Assembly: GCA_001896555.1 (NCBI GenBank)
Contig: MPOS01000036.1
Location: forward strand, 53,807-117,806
Direction: 5' to 3'
Length of the DNA: 64,000 nucleotides
DNA from: Candidatus Phosphitivorax anaerolimi
GTDB taxonomy: Bacteria > Desulfobacterota > Desulfomonilia > UBA1062
The notes under the pieces were generated by a model. It saw only the letters and a list, made by a program, of their open reading frames with translations. It was not told the origin of the DNA and searched no databases. How positions within the stretch are numbered: position 1 is the first letter of the stretch; each line of letters starts with the position of its first letter. A program made the position numbers and the translations under genes. Of the stretch, positions 1 to 8,870 are shown in pieces.

Positions 1-549
1 GAGATAGTCGCTCCTGGCGATGAAGAACCGGTAGAAGATATAGACCGGAATGCCGATGGACAGGCCAGTGGCCGTGGTGATGAGTGCCTCGGATATTCCG
101 GATGCCAGCATCTGATTCGCCTGGCCCCCCCCTCCTACGGCATGGAATGAGGTGATCATGCCCGAGACGGTTCCCAGAAGACCCAGAAGAGGCGATATGG
201 TCGCGATGATGCCCAGGATGTCGATGTACCGGTCGATGGCATACGCCTCTTTGGCACCTGCCTCCTCCATGTAGTCCTTGATGATCTCTCTGCGCATGCC
301 CGCGTTCTGTATGGCGACCATGATGACCGGGCAGATGGGCGAGGAGCTGCGTCTGAGGAGCTTCTCGACATCATGGAGCCTGCCCATCCGGATCAGCCGC
401 TCTACCTCTTCCATGAGCGATCTCGGGATGATCTTGCTCTGGCGGAGCGCGAAGGATCTCTCGATGATTATGGCCAGTGCGACGATCGAGCACGCGAGAA
501 GCGGCCACATCAGAGGACCGCCCTTGATAAAAAATTCCCACAGAGTCAT
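1..549 (-). CDS. MotA/TolQ/ExbB-family proton channel subunit (3' end outside window)
   Basis: The reverse strand reads open from an ATG at 549 to the window edge (183 codons), starting MTLWEFFIKGGPLMWPLL. An N-terminal transmembrane segment (about residues 10-27) is followed by a cytoplasmic stretch. Then comes the family core with ISPLLGLLGTVSGMI and later ALITTATGLSIGIPVYIF, the two conserved membrane helices of the TolQ/ExbB/MotA fold. Family knowledge: it forms the pentameric proton channel that energises outer-membrane or motor functions, usually with an ExbD/TolR partner, which would lie just left of the window. The start is supported by AGGAGG a few bases upstream. It is transcribed divergently from ricT. 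TolQ-like versus ExbB-like cannot be decided without the partner genes. Confidence 0.88.
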   Translation of the reverse strand, partial: MTLWEFFIKGGPLMWPLLACSIVALAIIIERSFALRQSKIIPRSLMEEVERLIRMGRLHDVEKLLRRSSSPICPVIMVAIQNAGMRREIIKDYMEEAGAKEAYAIDRYIDILGIIATISPLLGLLGTVSGMITSFHAVGGGGQANQMLASGISEALITTATGLSIGIPVYIFYRFFIARSDYL

Positions 550-586
550 GTCGCCTCCTGCTGACGGTGTGCCCGGTAATTGCTTT

Positions 587-615
587 TTTATCCCACAAAC
601 CGGGGGAATAATCAA
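587..615 (-). promoter_or_regulatory. Candidate sigma-70 promoter for the TolQ/ExbB-like gene
   Basis: Reverse strand: TTGATT (615-610), 17-base spacer, GATAAA (592-587), about 38 bases before the ATG at 549. Seen by eye only. Confidence 0.45.
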
Positions 616-661
616 TGGAGCGAAAAGATGTTCTTGATAATGATTGTGTAAGATTGCTAAC

Positions 662-1699
662 ATGGTAGCGATGGAAAACGTGAATGATATACAGGATGCA
701 CAAAGCACACAAGATACGGATAATAGTATAGAACCCAAGAAACTGGTCTATGTGAGATTCCCTGCGCTCCCGCTGTCGTATATCTTCGATGCGAAGGGGA
801 TGGATCTCCATTACGGCGATCTGGTGTTGGTGAATACCGAGGCCGGGCTCTCGGTGGCAAAGGTTGTCGGGACACCGTCACACGATGAAGCCGCCGGGCT
901 CGACGAGATCAAGCCCGTGCTCAGAAAGCTCACGCCGGAGGACCGGGACAAGCTCGCGGTCATTCGCCAGCGGGAGGAGGAGTGCTTCCGGTTCTGCCAC
1001 GAGCGGATTACGGCCCGCGGATTGCCCATGAAGCTCACCCGGGTTGAGCAGATGTTCGACGGAAGCAAAACCACCTTCTACTTTGTTGCCGAAGGGCGGG
1101 TGGATTTTCGCGAGCTGCTCAAGGACCTGGTGGAGAAGTACCGGACCAGGATCGAGCTGCGTCAGATCGGGAGCCGTCAGGAGTCCGCCATGCTGGGAGG
1201 CATCGGGAGCTGCGGAAGGGAGGTCTGCTGCTCGGTGTACCTCACCAGCTTCCAGCGGATTTCGGTCAAGATGGCAAAGAACCAGAATATGACGCTCAAT
1301 CCCTCGAAGATCTCCGGCCTGTGCGGCAAGCTCAAGTGCTGTCTCGCCTACGAAAAGGAGTCGTACGCAAACCTCATCGACAATCTTCCCAAGCCGGGGA
1401 AGAAGGTCTTTCTCGAACAGGGGGAGGCTGTGGTGGTCAGCATCAACATCATCAACCAGACCTTTGTGGCAAAACTCGCAGATCGCCGATTTATCAAGAG
1501 CTCGGTTTCTGATATACTAACCGAGGAAGAATACACAAAGCTCTCCGAGCAAAAGGCGGCCGAGAATGCCCGGATCAAAGAGCAGCCGCACAGGGAGCAG
1601 CCCGTGGAAGCGGCCTCCGACCAGAACAGGCCACGGGGCAAGAGGAAAAGATCATCAAGGAGCAGGAATTCCAGAAGGAAAAGGAGCAAGCCCGAATGA
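662..1699 (+). CDS. ricT: PSP1-domain protein, RicT/YaaT homologue
   Basis: A PSP1 superfamily protein of about 345 residues. The central PSP1 domain carries the cysteine set of the RicT group: GSCGREVCCSVYL (about residues 182-194) and GLCGKLKCCLAYE (about 219-231), which bind iron-sulfur clusters in the Bacillus Ric (Y-) complex. The C-terminal 25 residues are a strongly basic R/K/S tail, possibly nucleic-acid binding. In Bacillus, RicT with RicA and RicF promotes RNase Y-dependent mRNA maturation; the Gram-negative role is less clear. It overlaps metG by 4 bases (ATGA), a pairing common in deltaproteobacteria. No good Shine-Dalgarno is visible. ATG 662 is chosen over TTG 644 and ATG 671, with low certainty. 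Confidence 0.85.
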   Translation: MVAMENVNDIQDAQSTQDTDNSIEPKKLVYVRFPALPLSYIFDAKGMDLHYGDLVLVNTEAGLSVAKVVGTPSHDEAAGLDEIKPVLRKLTPEDRDKLAVIRQREEECFRFCHERITARGLPMKLTRVEQMFDGSKTTFYFVAEGRVDFRELLKDLVEKYRTRIELRQIGSRQESAMLGGIGSCGREVCCSVYLTSFQRISVKMAKNQNMTLNPSKISGLCGKLKCCLAYEKESYANLIDNLPKPGKKVFLEQGEAVVVSINIINQTFVAKLADRRFIKSSVSDILTEEEYTKLSEQKAAENARIKEQPHREQPVEAASDQNRPRGKRKRSSRSRNSRRKRSKPE

Positions 1700-3594
1700 A
1701 AGGGTATTTCTATATTACTACCCCCATCTACTATGTGAATGCAAAACCGCACCTTGGGCATGTGTATACGACCGTGATCGCTGACGTCCTGGCACGGTAC
1801 CACAAGCTTCTCGGAGAATCGGTGTTCTTCCTCACGGGCACGGACGAGCACGGGGACAAGATCGCGGAAACCGCCAGAAACCTGGGCACCACACCAAGAG
1901 AGCTCGCCGACGAGAACAGCGCCCGGTTCAGAAACCTCTGGCCCGAGCTCGCCGTGAACAACGACCGGTTCATCCGCACTACCGAGCCCGATCATGTCAG
2001 GACCGTCCAGACGATTCTGCAGAACGTCTACGACAAAGGCGACATCTATTTCGGCGAGTACGGCGGGTACTACTGTGTCGGCTGCGAGCGGTTCTTCACG
2101 GAGACCGAGATGGTCGACGGCAAATGCCCCATCCATGACAAGGAGCTCGTCTACCGCCAGGAGCAGAACTACTTTTTCCGGATGGAGAAATACCGGGGCT
2201 GGCTCATCGACCACATCACGAACAACCCTGATTTCATCCGGCCGGAGCGGTACAAAAACGAGGTCCTCGGGATGCTCAGAGAGCCGCTGGACGATCTTTG
2301 CATATCGCGGCCCAAGTCGCGGCTCTCCTGGGGCATCGAGCTCCCCTTCGACAAAGACTATGTGTGCTACGTATGGTTCGATGCCCTCATCAACTATCTC
2401 ACCGGGATCGGATACCCGGACGGCAGGCATTTTTCCGATTTCTGGGCGAGCGCCCAGCACCTCGTGGGCAAGGACATTCTCAAACCCCACGCGGTCTACT
2501 GGCCCACCATGCTCAAGTCCATGGGGGTCGAGCCCTATCGCCATCTGAACGTACACGGCTTCTGGAACGTGGACGAGGCCAAGATGTCCAAGAGCCTGGG
2601 CAACGTGGTGGACCCGCTCGATCTCAAGGAGAAGTATGGGGTCGACGCCTTCCGGTATTTCCTGGTGCGGGAGATGGTCTTCGGCCTGGACTCCAATTTC
2701 TCCGAAGAGGCGCTCATTGAGCGCTACAACGCCGACCTGGCCAACGACCTCGGAAACCTGGTGAGCAGAAGCACCCGGATGGTGGCCAAGTATTTCGGCA
2801 GCACCCTGCCTGATCCTTCCGGGCCGCTCATGCAGGAAGAGAACGAGCTCAGGGAGCTTGCCCTCAAGGTGACCGAAGATTACAAGGCCCGCATGGAAAA
2901 TCTCGAGCTCCACAGCGCCATGGCCTCTGTCTGGTCACTCATCTCGTTCCTGAACAAGTACATCGACAGGACCGCACCGTGGAGCCTTGCCAAGAGCGAC
3001 CGTGACCGGCTTGCGGTGGTGATGTATCACCTTATGGAGGGCATCAGGTTCGTGGCGGAAATGGTCTATCCGGTCATGCCTGACACCTCTGCACGGATCT
3101 TGAGCATTCTGGGAATGGACGAGAAGTTTACGGGCATGAGTCTCGCCGAGTTCGGAAAGCTCAAGGGCGGGACCTCGATCGGGGTTCCCGATGCACTCTT
3201 CCCCCGGGTGGAGCGCCTGAAAGCGCCTGTCCAGCCGGCCGCTGCAAAGGAACAGGAGAAAGAGGAGGCGAACCTCATCGATATCTCAGATTTCGCGAAG
3301 TGCGTGCTCAGAGTCGGGAAGATCATGGAGGCGAGCAGGGTCGAGAAGTCCGAAAAACTCGTTGTCCTCAAGATTGACGTGGGAAAGACGATACAGATAG
3401 CTGCCGGCATAGCAAAGAGCTATTCGCCCCAGGAACTCGTGGGCAAATATATTGCCGTGGTGACGAACCTGAAGCCTGCAAAGCTCATGGGCATCGAGAG
3501 CCAAGGCATGCTCCTGGCAACGGATACCCCCGAAGGGAAGCTCACGCTTCTCACCTTCGACCGGGAGCCGAAAGTGGGGGCAAGAATCAGATAA
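1696..3594 (+). CDS. metG: Methionyl-tRNA synthetase
   Basis: Class I aminoacyl-tRNA synthetase (632 aa) that charges tRNA-Met. The N-terminus shows the HIGH-type motif in TPIYYVNAKPHLGHVYTT. A zinc knuckle follows at about residues 126-144 (CVGCERFF, then KCPIH: C-x2-C...C-x2-H). The KMSKS motif is exact in AKMSKSLGNVV (about residue 294). After the alpha-helical anticodon-binding domain, a charged linker (AAAKEQEKEEANL) leads to a C-terminal OB-fold tRNA-binding domain of the EMAP/Trbp111 type (about 530-632), which also promotes dimerisation. Length and domain order are standard for the long bacterial form. It is translationally coupled to ricT. Confidence 0.97.
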   Translation: MKGYFYITTPIYYVNAKPHLGHVYTTVIADVLARYHKLLGESVFFLTGTDEHGDKIAETARNLGTTPRELADENSARFRNLWPELAVNNDRFIRTTEPDHVRTVQTILQNVYDKGDIYFGEYGGYYCVGCERFFTETEMVDGKCPIHDKELVYRQEQNYFFRMEKYRGWLIDHITNNPDFIRPERYKNEVLGMLREPLDDLCISRPKSRLSWGIELPFDKDYVCYVWFDALINYLTGIGYPDGRHFSDFWASAQHLVGKDILKPHAVYWPTMLKSMGVEPYRHLNVHGFWNVDEAKMSKSLGNVVDPLDLKEKYGVDAFRYFLVREMVFGLDSNFSEEALIERYNADLANDLGNLVSRSTRMVAKYFGSTLPDPSGPLMQEENELRELALKVTEDYKARMENLELHSAMASVWSLISFLNKYIDRTAPWSLAKSDRDRLAVVMYHLMEGIRFVAEMVYPVMPDTSARILSILGMDEKFTGMSLAEFGKLKGGTSIGVPDALFPRVERLKAPVQPAAAKEQEKEEANLIDISDFAKCVLRVGKIMEASRVEKSEKLVVLKIDVGKTIQIAAGIAKSYSPQELVGKYIAVVTNLKPAKLMGIESQGMLLATDTPEGKLTLLTFDREPKVGARIR

Positions 3595-3607
3595 ACATCC
3601 GGGGAAG

Positions 3608-3991
3608 ATGATGCAGAGAGTTCCGATCAATCTGGTGGAGCCGGGCATGGTTCTGGCAAAACCGGTCGTCAACGACGCGGGAATGCCGCTGTGCGCAGAA
3701 GGGACCGAGCTCACAGCCGCCCTCATCGAGAGGCTGAAGCGGATGAACATCTCTCAGCTCACCCTCAAGGGACATCCGGTTGAGATGGGCGGGCCTGCGA
3801 AGAGCCCGGAAGAACAGATCCGGGAAATGACGGCCAGGTTCGCGCGGGTGCAGGGCGACCCCATCATGGACACGATCAGGGAGGCCATCGAGAAGGCTAT
3901 TCTCGCCGAATCCATGGAACAGCGGGATGAGCCCGCCGAGCAGGAAGGTTTGGCCAAGGCGGATGGTGCCCAGGGGGAGTCCGGTGGGTAA
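3608..3991 (+). CDS. Small conserved protein with HD-GYP-type N-terminal domain
   Basis: A soluble protein of about 127 aa with no signal peptide or membrane segment. The first 55 residues (QRVPINLVEPGMVLAKPV, then GTELTAALIERLKRMN) resemble the small beta-rich domain that precedes HD-GYP phosphodiesterase domains in many proteins. Here it stands alone; the remaining 70 residues are acidic and probably helical. It starts 13 bases after metG (ATG 3608 or 3611). Its stop overlaps the GTG of the HDOD gene, so the two are likely translated as a pair. A signalling accessory role is inferred from context only. Confidence 0.7.
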   Translation: MMQRVPINLVEPGMVLAKPVVNDAGMPLCAEGTELTAALIERLKRMNISQLTLKGHPVEMGGPAKSPEEQIREMTARFARVQGDPIMDTIREAIEKAILAESMEQRDEPAEQEGLAKADGAQGESGG

Positions 3992-4817
3992 GGAACAGCA
4001 CATCAAGGCGATCACCAGGCGCATCCAGAGCCTTCCAACCCTGCCTCCGGTGGTGAAGAAACTGACCGCCATGGTGGAGAGCCCTGATGTGACCGCCAAG
4101 GATGTGGGCAAGCTCATCTCGTCCGATCAGGTCTTAAGCGCAAAGGTGCTCAAGCTGGTCAATTCCTCGTTCTACGGGATCTCGGGCAAGGTATCGTCCA
4201 TCAGTCATGCCGTCATTCTCCTGGGGTTCAATGTCATCAAGGGTGTCGTGCTCTCCGCTTCGGTGTTCGAGATCATGGAGAGGTCTATGATAGGCCTCTG
4301 GGAGCACTCCCTGGGAGCGGCCATCATCTCCGGAACCATCAGCCGGAACCTGGGGCTGAGCGAACCTGAAGAGATATCCACAGCAGCCCTGCTCCACGAT
4401 ATCGGGAAGGTTCTGGTCAGGGTATCCTTGAGCGAGGACTATGACCGGATTATCCGGATCGCCAGGGAGCAGGACCGTGCCTTCCGGGAGGCGGAGCTCG
4501 AGGTTCTCGGCGTAGACCATGCGGATATCGGCGCATGGCTGTCCAGGGAGTGGGGCCTGCCCAGACAGCTCATCACCCCTATCACCTATCATCACGACCC
4601 GGACAATGCCCCGGGTCTGCAGGACCGCGCCGCCGTGGTCCATATCGCCGACAGCCTGGCGCATGCATTCGGGGTTGGCGGAGGCCCGGATGGGGGAGGA
4701 GTGCCCCGGATAACGGGGAAGTCATGGAGCCTTCTGGGCCTGCCCGATATCGATCTGACGGCTCTCATGAGGAAGATTCTCGTCGATCTCGAAGAGGTCG
4801 AAAACTACAAACTGTAA
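3984..4817 (+). CDS. HDOD-domain signalling protein
   Basis: About 277 aa, made almost entirely of one HDOD domain, a relative of HD-GYP common in deltaproteobacterial signalling and chemotaxis-linked regulation. Typical features are LPTLPPVVKKLTAMV, then DQVLSAKVLKLVNSSFYG, and SISHAVILLGFNVIKG. Unusually for HDOD, an intact HD pair is present in AALLHDIGKVLV (about residue 133), with a further HH in ITYHHDP, so metal binding is conceivable. Start: GTG 3984 has GGGGAG just upstream and overlaps the previous stop. An in-frame upstream ATG (3963) lacks a comparable site. It is followed 12 bases later by a GGDEF gene. Confidence 0.85.
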   Translation: MGKEQHIKAITRRIQSLPTLPPVVKKLTAMVESPDVTAKDVGKLISSDQVLSAKVLKLVNSSFYGISGKVSSISHAVILLGFNVIKGVVLSASVFEIMERSMIGLWEHSLGAAIISGTISRNLGLSEPEEISTAALLHDIGKVLVRVSLSEDYDRIIRIAREQDRAFREAELEVLGVDHADIGAWLSREWGLPRQLITPITYHHDPDNAPGLQDRAAVVHIADSLAHAFGVGGGPDGGGVPRITGKSWSLLGLPDIDLTALMRKILVDLEEVENYKL

Positions 4818-4829
4818 AGGGGGGGGTAA

Positions 4830-5753
4830 GTGAAAACGGCGATCATGGTAAAGGAGAGCCTCGACGAGCATCTCTCCCCGATCATATCCTCTGTGTTCGA
4901 TTCCGTCCAGGTCATCCACAGCGATGAAGACTTCCTCTCTCTCATCTCCATGGACCCGCCCGACATCATTCTCGTCGACCGCACCTGCCTGAAGGAGGAA
5001 AAGAGCCGGATTATCGAGGAGTTCAGGAACAGCACCCTGTACGGCCATCTGCCCATCGTGGCCGTCTACAGCGAAAAGGATATCGAAGACCCTGCAGCGC
5101 TCGAGATCCCTATCGACGATTTCATCGTTCTGGGCAGCTCAGAGCTGCAGATCAGGCGAAGGATCGAGTTCATCGCCGGGAGGTCGGTGCGGGAGAAGGA
5201 CATAAACCCCCTTACCAAGCTGCCCGGGAACGAATCCATCATCCGCTGCGTACAGCGAATGTTCGACGAAAACAGTGAGATAGCCATCGCCTGGGTTGAC
5301 CTCGACAACTTCAAACCGTATAACGAGCGCTACGGATTCTCGAGCGGGGACGAGGTCCTGCTCGCTGCGGCGCGCATCATCACCAATGCCGTTCGCGGGG
5401 CCGGGCACGAAAACATTTTCGTGGGTCACATCGGGGGGGACGATTTCCTCTTTCTCTGCCCCGTTGCAGGGGTCGGGACGATCTGCGAGGAGGTCATTTC
5501 CCGGTTCGACACGGCGATCCGAAACTTCTACAACGAGGAGGACCTGGAACAGGGAGGGATCGTATCCAAGGCCAGGAATGGGGAGATCAGAAAGTTTCCC
5601 GTCATCACCATTTCCATTGCGGTGGTGATCAACGAAAGGAAGCGCTACAGGCATTACGGGCAGGCCTTCCAAGACGCCAAGGAAATCATGAGCTATGTAA
5701 AGGGACTCGAAGGCAGCAACTACATGATCGACAGAAGGGGGAGGCACCGGTGA
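4830..5753 (+). CDS. GGDEF-domain protein with receiver-like N-terminus
   Basis: 307 aa. Residues 1-115 look like a divergent response-regulator receiver (PPDIILVDRT resembles the phospho-acceptor strand). Residues about 125-300 form a GGDEF domain. The signature reads GGDDF. The guanine-contacting positions of diguanylate cyclases appear conserved: WVDLDNFKPYNERYG keeps the Asn, and SSGDEVL keeps the Asp that is Ser/Thr in cGAMP-making Hypr enzymes. If active, it should therefore make c-di-GMP. No RxxD inhibitory site precedes the motif (FVGHIGGDDF). GTG start behind an A/G-rich site; it overlaps purB by 4 bases. Activity is uncertain because GGDDF is less common than GGDEF/GGEEF. Confidence 0.85.
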   Translation: MKTAIMVKESLDEHLSPIISSVFDSVQVIHSDEDFLSLISMDPPDIILVDRTCLKEEKSRIIEEFRNSTLYGHLPIVAVYSEKDIEDPAALEIPIDDFIVLGSSELQIRRRIEFIAGRSVREKDINPLTKLPGNESIIRCVQRMFDENSEIAIAWVDLDNFKPYNERYGFSSGDEVLLAAARIITNAVRGAGHENIFVGHIGGDDFLFLCPVAGVGTICEEVISRFDTAIRNFYNEEDLEQGGIVSKARNGEIRKFPVITISIAVVINERKRYRHYGQAFQDAKEIMSYVKGLEGSNYMIDRRGRHR

Positions 5754-7039
5754 TCCGCCGCTATTCCAGAGAGATAATGCAGCACATCTGGTCGGATGAA
5801 AACCGGTATCAGAAGTGGCTCGACGTGGAGATCGCCGTCTGTGAGGCCTGGGCCTCTCTGGGAAGGATACCTCAAAAGAGCCTTGAGAATATCAAATCAA
5901 AGGCCCGGTTCACGGTGGAGCGCATCGAGGAGATCGAAGCAGTCACCCGGCACGACGTGATCGCCTTTGTGTCCTGCGTGGCGGAATACGTGGGAGAGGA
6001 CGCCCGGTTCATCCACATGGGCATGACCTCCTCCGATGTCCTGGATACCGCCCTTGCCCTGCAGCTCAAAGAGAGCGCGCAGATCATCATCCAGGATATC
6101 CGTACCCTCATGGAGGTGCTCAAGAAAAGGGCCTTCGAATTTAAATATACCCCGGCGATGGGAAGGTCCCACGGCGTACACGCGGAGCCCATCACCTTCG
6201 GGCTGAAATTCGCCCTGTGGTACGCCGAGATGGCCAGAAACCTCAAGCGCATGGAAGAAGCGGCCCGGGTGATTTCCTTTGGCAAGATCTCGGGTGCGGT
6301 GGGTACCTTCGCCAATATTCCACCCGAGGTGGAGGAGTATGCCTGCAGGCGGCTGGGGCTCGAGCCCGACCCCATCAGCACGCAGATCGTCCAACGGGAC
6401 CGGCATGCCCAGTTCTTCACCACCATCGCCATCATCGGCTCCACCCTGGAGAAGATCGCAACCGAAATCAGGCACCTCCAGCGCACCGAGGTGCTGGAGG
6501 CCATGGAGCCGTTCGGAAAGGGGCAGAAAGGGTCGTCGGCCATGCCGCATAAGAAAAACCCCATCCTCTCTGAGAACATCACCGGCCTCTCCCGTCTCCT
6601 GAGGGGATACTGCCTCTCATCGCTGGAAAACGTGGCCCTGTGGCACGAGCGTGACATCAGCCACTCGAGCGTTGAGCGGGTGATCGCCCCCGACGCCACC
6701 ATCGTGCTCGATTTCGCCCTGGCAAGGCTGACCGGCGTGATCGACGGACTCGTGGTCTATCCCGAGAACATGCAGAAGAACATCGGGCTCACCAGGGGGC
6801 TCTGGCACTCCCAGGGGGTCCTGCTCGCCCTGGTCGACCGGGGGGTTGCCCGGGATACCGCATATCAGTGGGTCCAGCGCAACGCCCTGAAAGTGTGGGA
6901 AAACAAAGGAGAATTCAAGGATCTCCTGCTGGCCGACGAGGATATCGCAAGCACTCTCGGGGCGGATGCTATAGAAAAACTCTTCGATCTTTCTCATCAT
7001 CTCAAGTTTGTTGATAATATTTTCGAAAGGGTCTTTTAA
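5750..7039 (+). CDS. purB: Adenylosuccinate lyase
   Basis: 429 aa, the normal length for the compact bacterial PurB. It cleaves SAICAR to AICAR and adenylosuccinate to AMP, releasing fumarate. Family landmarks: TRHDVIAF and HMGMTSSDVLDTA in the first half, RSHGVHAEP (catalytic His region), and the superfamily signature GSSAMPHKKNP at about residues 263-273, carrying the mobile-loop catalytic Ser. Starts GTG at 5750, overlapping the GGDEF stop; ends in a TAATG overlap with pyrE. Confidence 0.97.
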   Translation: MIRRYSREIMQHIWSDENRYQKWLDVEIAVCEAWASLGRIPQKSLENIKSKARFTVERIEEIEAVTRHDVIAFVSCVAEYVGEDARFIHMGMTSSDVLDTALALQLKESAQIIIQDIRTLMEVLKKRAFEFKYTPAMGRSHGVHAEPITFGLKFALWYAEMARNLKRMEEAARVISFGKISGAVGTFANIPPEVEEYACRRLGLEPDPISTQIVQRDRHAQFFTTIAIIGSTLEKIATEIRHLQRTEVLEAMEPFGKGQKGSSAMPHKKNPILSENITGLSRLLRGYCLSSLENVALWHERDISHSSVERVIAPDATIVLDFALARLTGVIDGLVVYPENMQKNIGLTRGLWHSQGVLLALVDRGVARDTAYQWVQRNALKVWENKGEFKDLLLADEDIASTLGADAIEKLFDLSHHLKFVDNIFERVF

Positions 7040-7572
7040 TGAATAAAAGAGAGGAGCTTCTGGAAATTATTCGGCGCGATGCGGTCAGGTTCGGAAAGTT
7101 CATCCTCGCTTCAGGGAAGGAGTCGGACCTCTACGTGGACCTGCGCAAGGTGACGCTGCAGCCGAGGTCGGCCCTCCTGATCGGGTCGATCATTTTCGAG
7201 CTGATCAAGGACCGGCCCGTCGACGCTGTCGGGGGGATGTCCATCGGGGCCGATCCCATCGCGACGGCCGCAAGTCTGGTGGCGTACCAGAACGGGCGGG
7301 AGATCGTGGCCTTTCTCGTGAGAAAGGAGAAAAAAGAGCACGGAACGAAGAATCTGGTCGAAGGCCCGATACGTCCCGGGCTCAGGGCGGTGATTGTGGA
7401 GGATGTCATCACTACGGGCTCCAGCACCATCGCCGCCATACGGAACGCCGAAGAAGTGGGTTTGAAGGTTGAATTGGTCATCGGGATTCTGGACAGAATG
7501 GAGGGGGGGAAACCCGCCATTGAATCGTTGGGATATGAGGTGCGAACCATATTTACGAGGGAAGATCTCTAA
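7039..7572 (+). CDS. pyrE: Orotate phosphoribosyltransferase
   Basis: 177 aa. Adds PRPP-derived ribose-5-phosphate to orotate to give OMP in pyrimidine synthesis. The PRPP-binding motif is VIVEDVITTGSSTIAA (about 115-130), and the catalytic loop is RKEKKEHGTKNLVEG (about 95-109). The N-terminal GKFILASGKESDLYVDLRK is typical. The start codon shares its A with the purB stop, so the two nucleotide genes are tightly coupled. Confidence 0.96.
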   Translation: MNKREELLEIIRRDAVRFGKFILASGKESDLYVDLRKVTLQPRSALLIGSIIFELIKDRPVDAVGGMSIGADPIATAASLVAYQNGREIVAFLVRKEKKEHGTKNLVEGPIRPGLRAVIVEDVITTGSSTIAAIRNAEEVGLKVELVIGILDRMEGGKPAIESLGYEVRTIFTREDL

Positions 7573-7598
7573 AAATTGTGCATGAAGTTGAGGATATC

Positions 7599-8870
7599 GT
7601 GAGGATATCGAGAAAAATCATCGCGGGCATGATGTTGTTCTCGTTCCTGTGGGCTGGGGAGGTAATGGGGAGCGAGCGTATTCCCGTTCCCCTCATCGGG
7701 GTCAGGGACGGGATCTATACCGTATGTGTGGATAAGTCCCTCCAGCGGCTCTATGTCTATAACGGGAGAAAGAAGGTAGAGGAGATACCCTGCTCTACGG
7801 GCATGAACCCCGGCGACAAACAGGTGCAGGGCGACCTGCGCACCCCGGAGGGCGTATATTTCTTCGAGAAGATCATCGAGGGGCAGTCCCTTCCCGAGAC
7901 CTATGGGTGGAGGGCATACACGCTCAACTATCCCAACACCGTTGACCGGGCGCTGGGGAAAAACGGCAACGGAATCTGGATCCACGGCAGAAAGCTGCCG
8001 CTGGAAAACCGTGACACCAAGGGGTGCGTATCGCTGACCAACAGCGATCTCAAGGTGCTCGATGCCTATCTCGATCCCTACCATACCCCCATCATCACCC
8101 TCGAAAGCGTAACGACCATCGATGAGCAGAGTCTGGATACCATGGAGTCTCTCTACCGGAGCTTCATCAACGACTGGCTCGATGCCTGGCAGAACAAGGA
8201 TTTCGAAAAATACGAGGCCTGCTACTCTCCACGGTTTTACGATGCCCTTCATGGTCAGGGCCGCGATGGATTTCTGGCCCAGAAAAGGGCGATTTCCTCC
8301 CGGTACGGGCACATCTCAATATTTTCCCAGGGGCTCATCATCGTCGGAACCGACAATTACGTGCTCTGCTACTTCCTGATGGATTACTCGGGAGATTCTT
8401 TTCAGAGCGCCGGGGTGAAGTATGTCTACCTGGAAAACGGCTCGGAAGGCCCCAGGATCATCGCGGAGGAGTTCACCCCCTTGAACAAGGCCCGGAAATG
8501 GCAGGCCGTGGCAGAGGATCTGAAGAGGCGGCAGAACGAGGACATCCAGAAGTTCCTGGATACCTGGCGTTCGAGTTGGGAAGGCAAAGACCTGGATACC
8601 ATGAAAGGTCTCTACCTTGCCTCCTTCCCGGACAGGGAGGGATATTTTGCGGCAAAGGCGAAGAATATTGCCCCGTACCAGTCGGTCAGGGTTATCCTCG
8701 ACGGGGTGGATATCCAGCGCAGCGGGGTATATTGGACCATAACCGCAAACCAGCGGTTCATCTCAGACAGCTACGAGGATTTTGGGAAAAAGACGCTCAG
8801 GCTCGTGAGCACGTCCCGGGGTTTTCGTGTCATCCAGGAGCAGTGGGAGAAGATAGATGAAGACTCGTGA
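7599..8870 (+). CDS. YkuD-domain L,D-peptidase with tandem NTF2-like domains (Csd6/Pgp2-like)
   Basis: About 423 aa. A signal peptide (RISRKIIAGMMLFSFLWA) is followed by a YkuD catalytic domain (about 38-165). The active-site pattern is IWIHGR (His129) and TKGCVSLTNSDL (nucleophile Cys143). Behind it lie two repeats of similar design, each opening with a W/L-rich helix (FINDWLDAWQNKDFEKYEACY, and FLDTWRSSWEGKDLDTMKGLY). These look like NTF2-like domains. YkuD plus NTF2-like is the architecture of Helicobacter Csd6 and Campylobacter Pgp2, L,D-carboxypeptidases that trim tetrapeptides and control helical shape. L,D-transpeptidase activity is the alternative. GTG 7599 is preferred (GAGGA upstream, normal signal peptide); GTG 7578 is possible. 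It overlaps the next gene by 14 bases. Confidence 0.85.
   Translation: MRISRKIIAGMMLFSFLWAGEVMGSERIPVPLIGVRDGIYTVCVDKSLQRLYVYNGRKKVEEIPCSTGMNPGDKQVQGDLRTPEGVYFFEKIIEGQSLPETYGWRAYTLNYPNTVDRALGKNGNGIWIHGRKLPLENRDTKGCVSLTNSDLKVLDAYLDPYHTPIITLESVTTIDEQSLDTMESLYRSFINDWLDAWQNKDFEKYEACYSPRFYDALHGQGRDGFLAQKRAISSRYGHISIFSQGLIIVGTDNYVLCYFLMDYSGDSFQSAGVKYVYLENGSEGPRIIAEEFTPLNKARKWQAVAEDLKRRQNEDIQKFLDTWRSSWEGKDLDTMKGLYLASFPDREGYFAAKAKNIAPYQSVRVILDGVDIQRSGVYWTITANQRFISDSYEDFGKKTLRLVSTSRGFRVIQEQWEKIDEDS

Noticed and set aside
644..662. TTG start giving ricT six extra residues
   Set aside because: No Shine-Dalgarno and the added residues are not part of the PSP1 domain; ATG 662 is simpler.
1348..2913. 521-codon reverse-strand open frame opposite ricT/metG
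   Set aside because: Low-complexity V/L/E/G-rich shadow of a high-GC gene; metG motifs on the forward strand are unambiguous.
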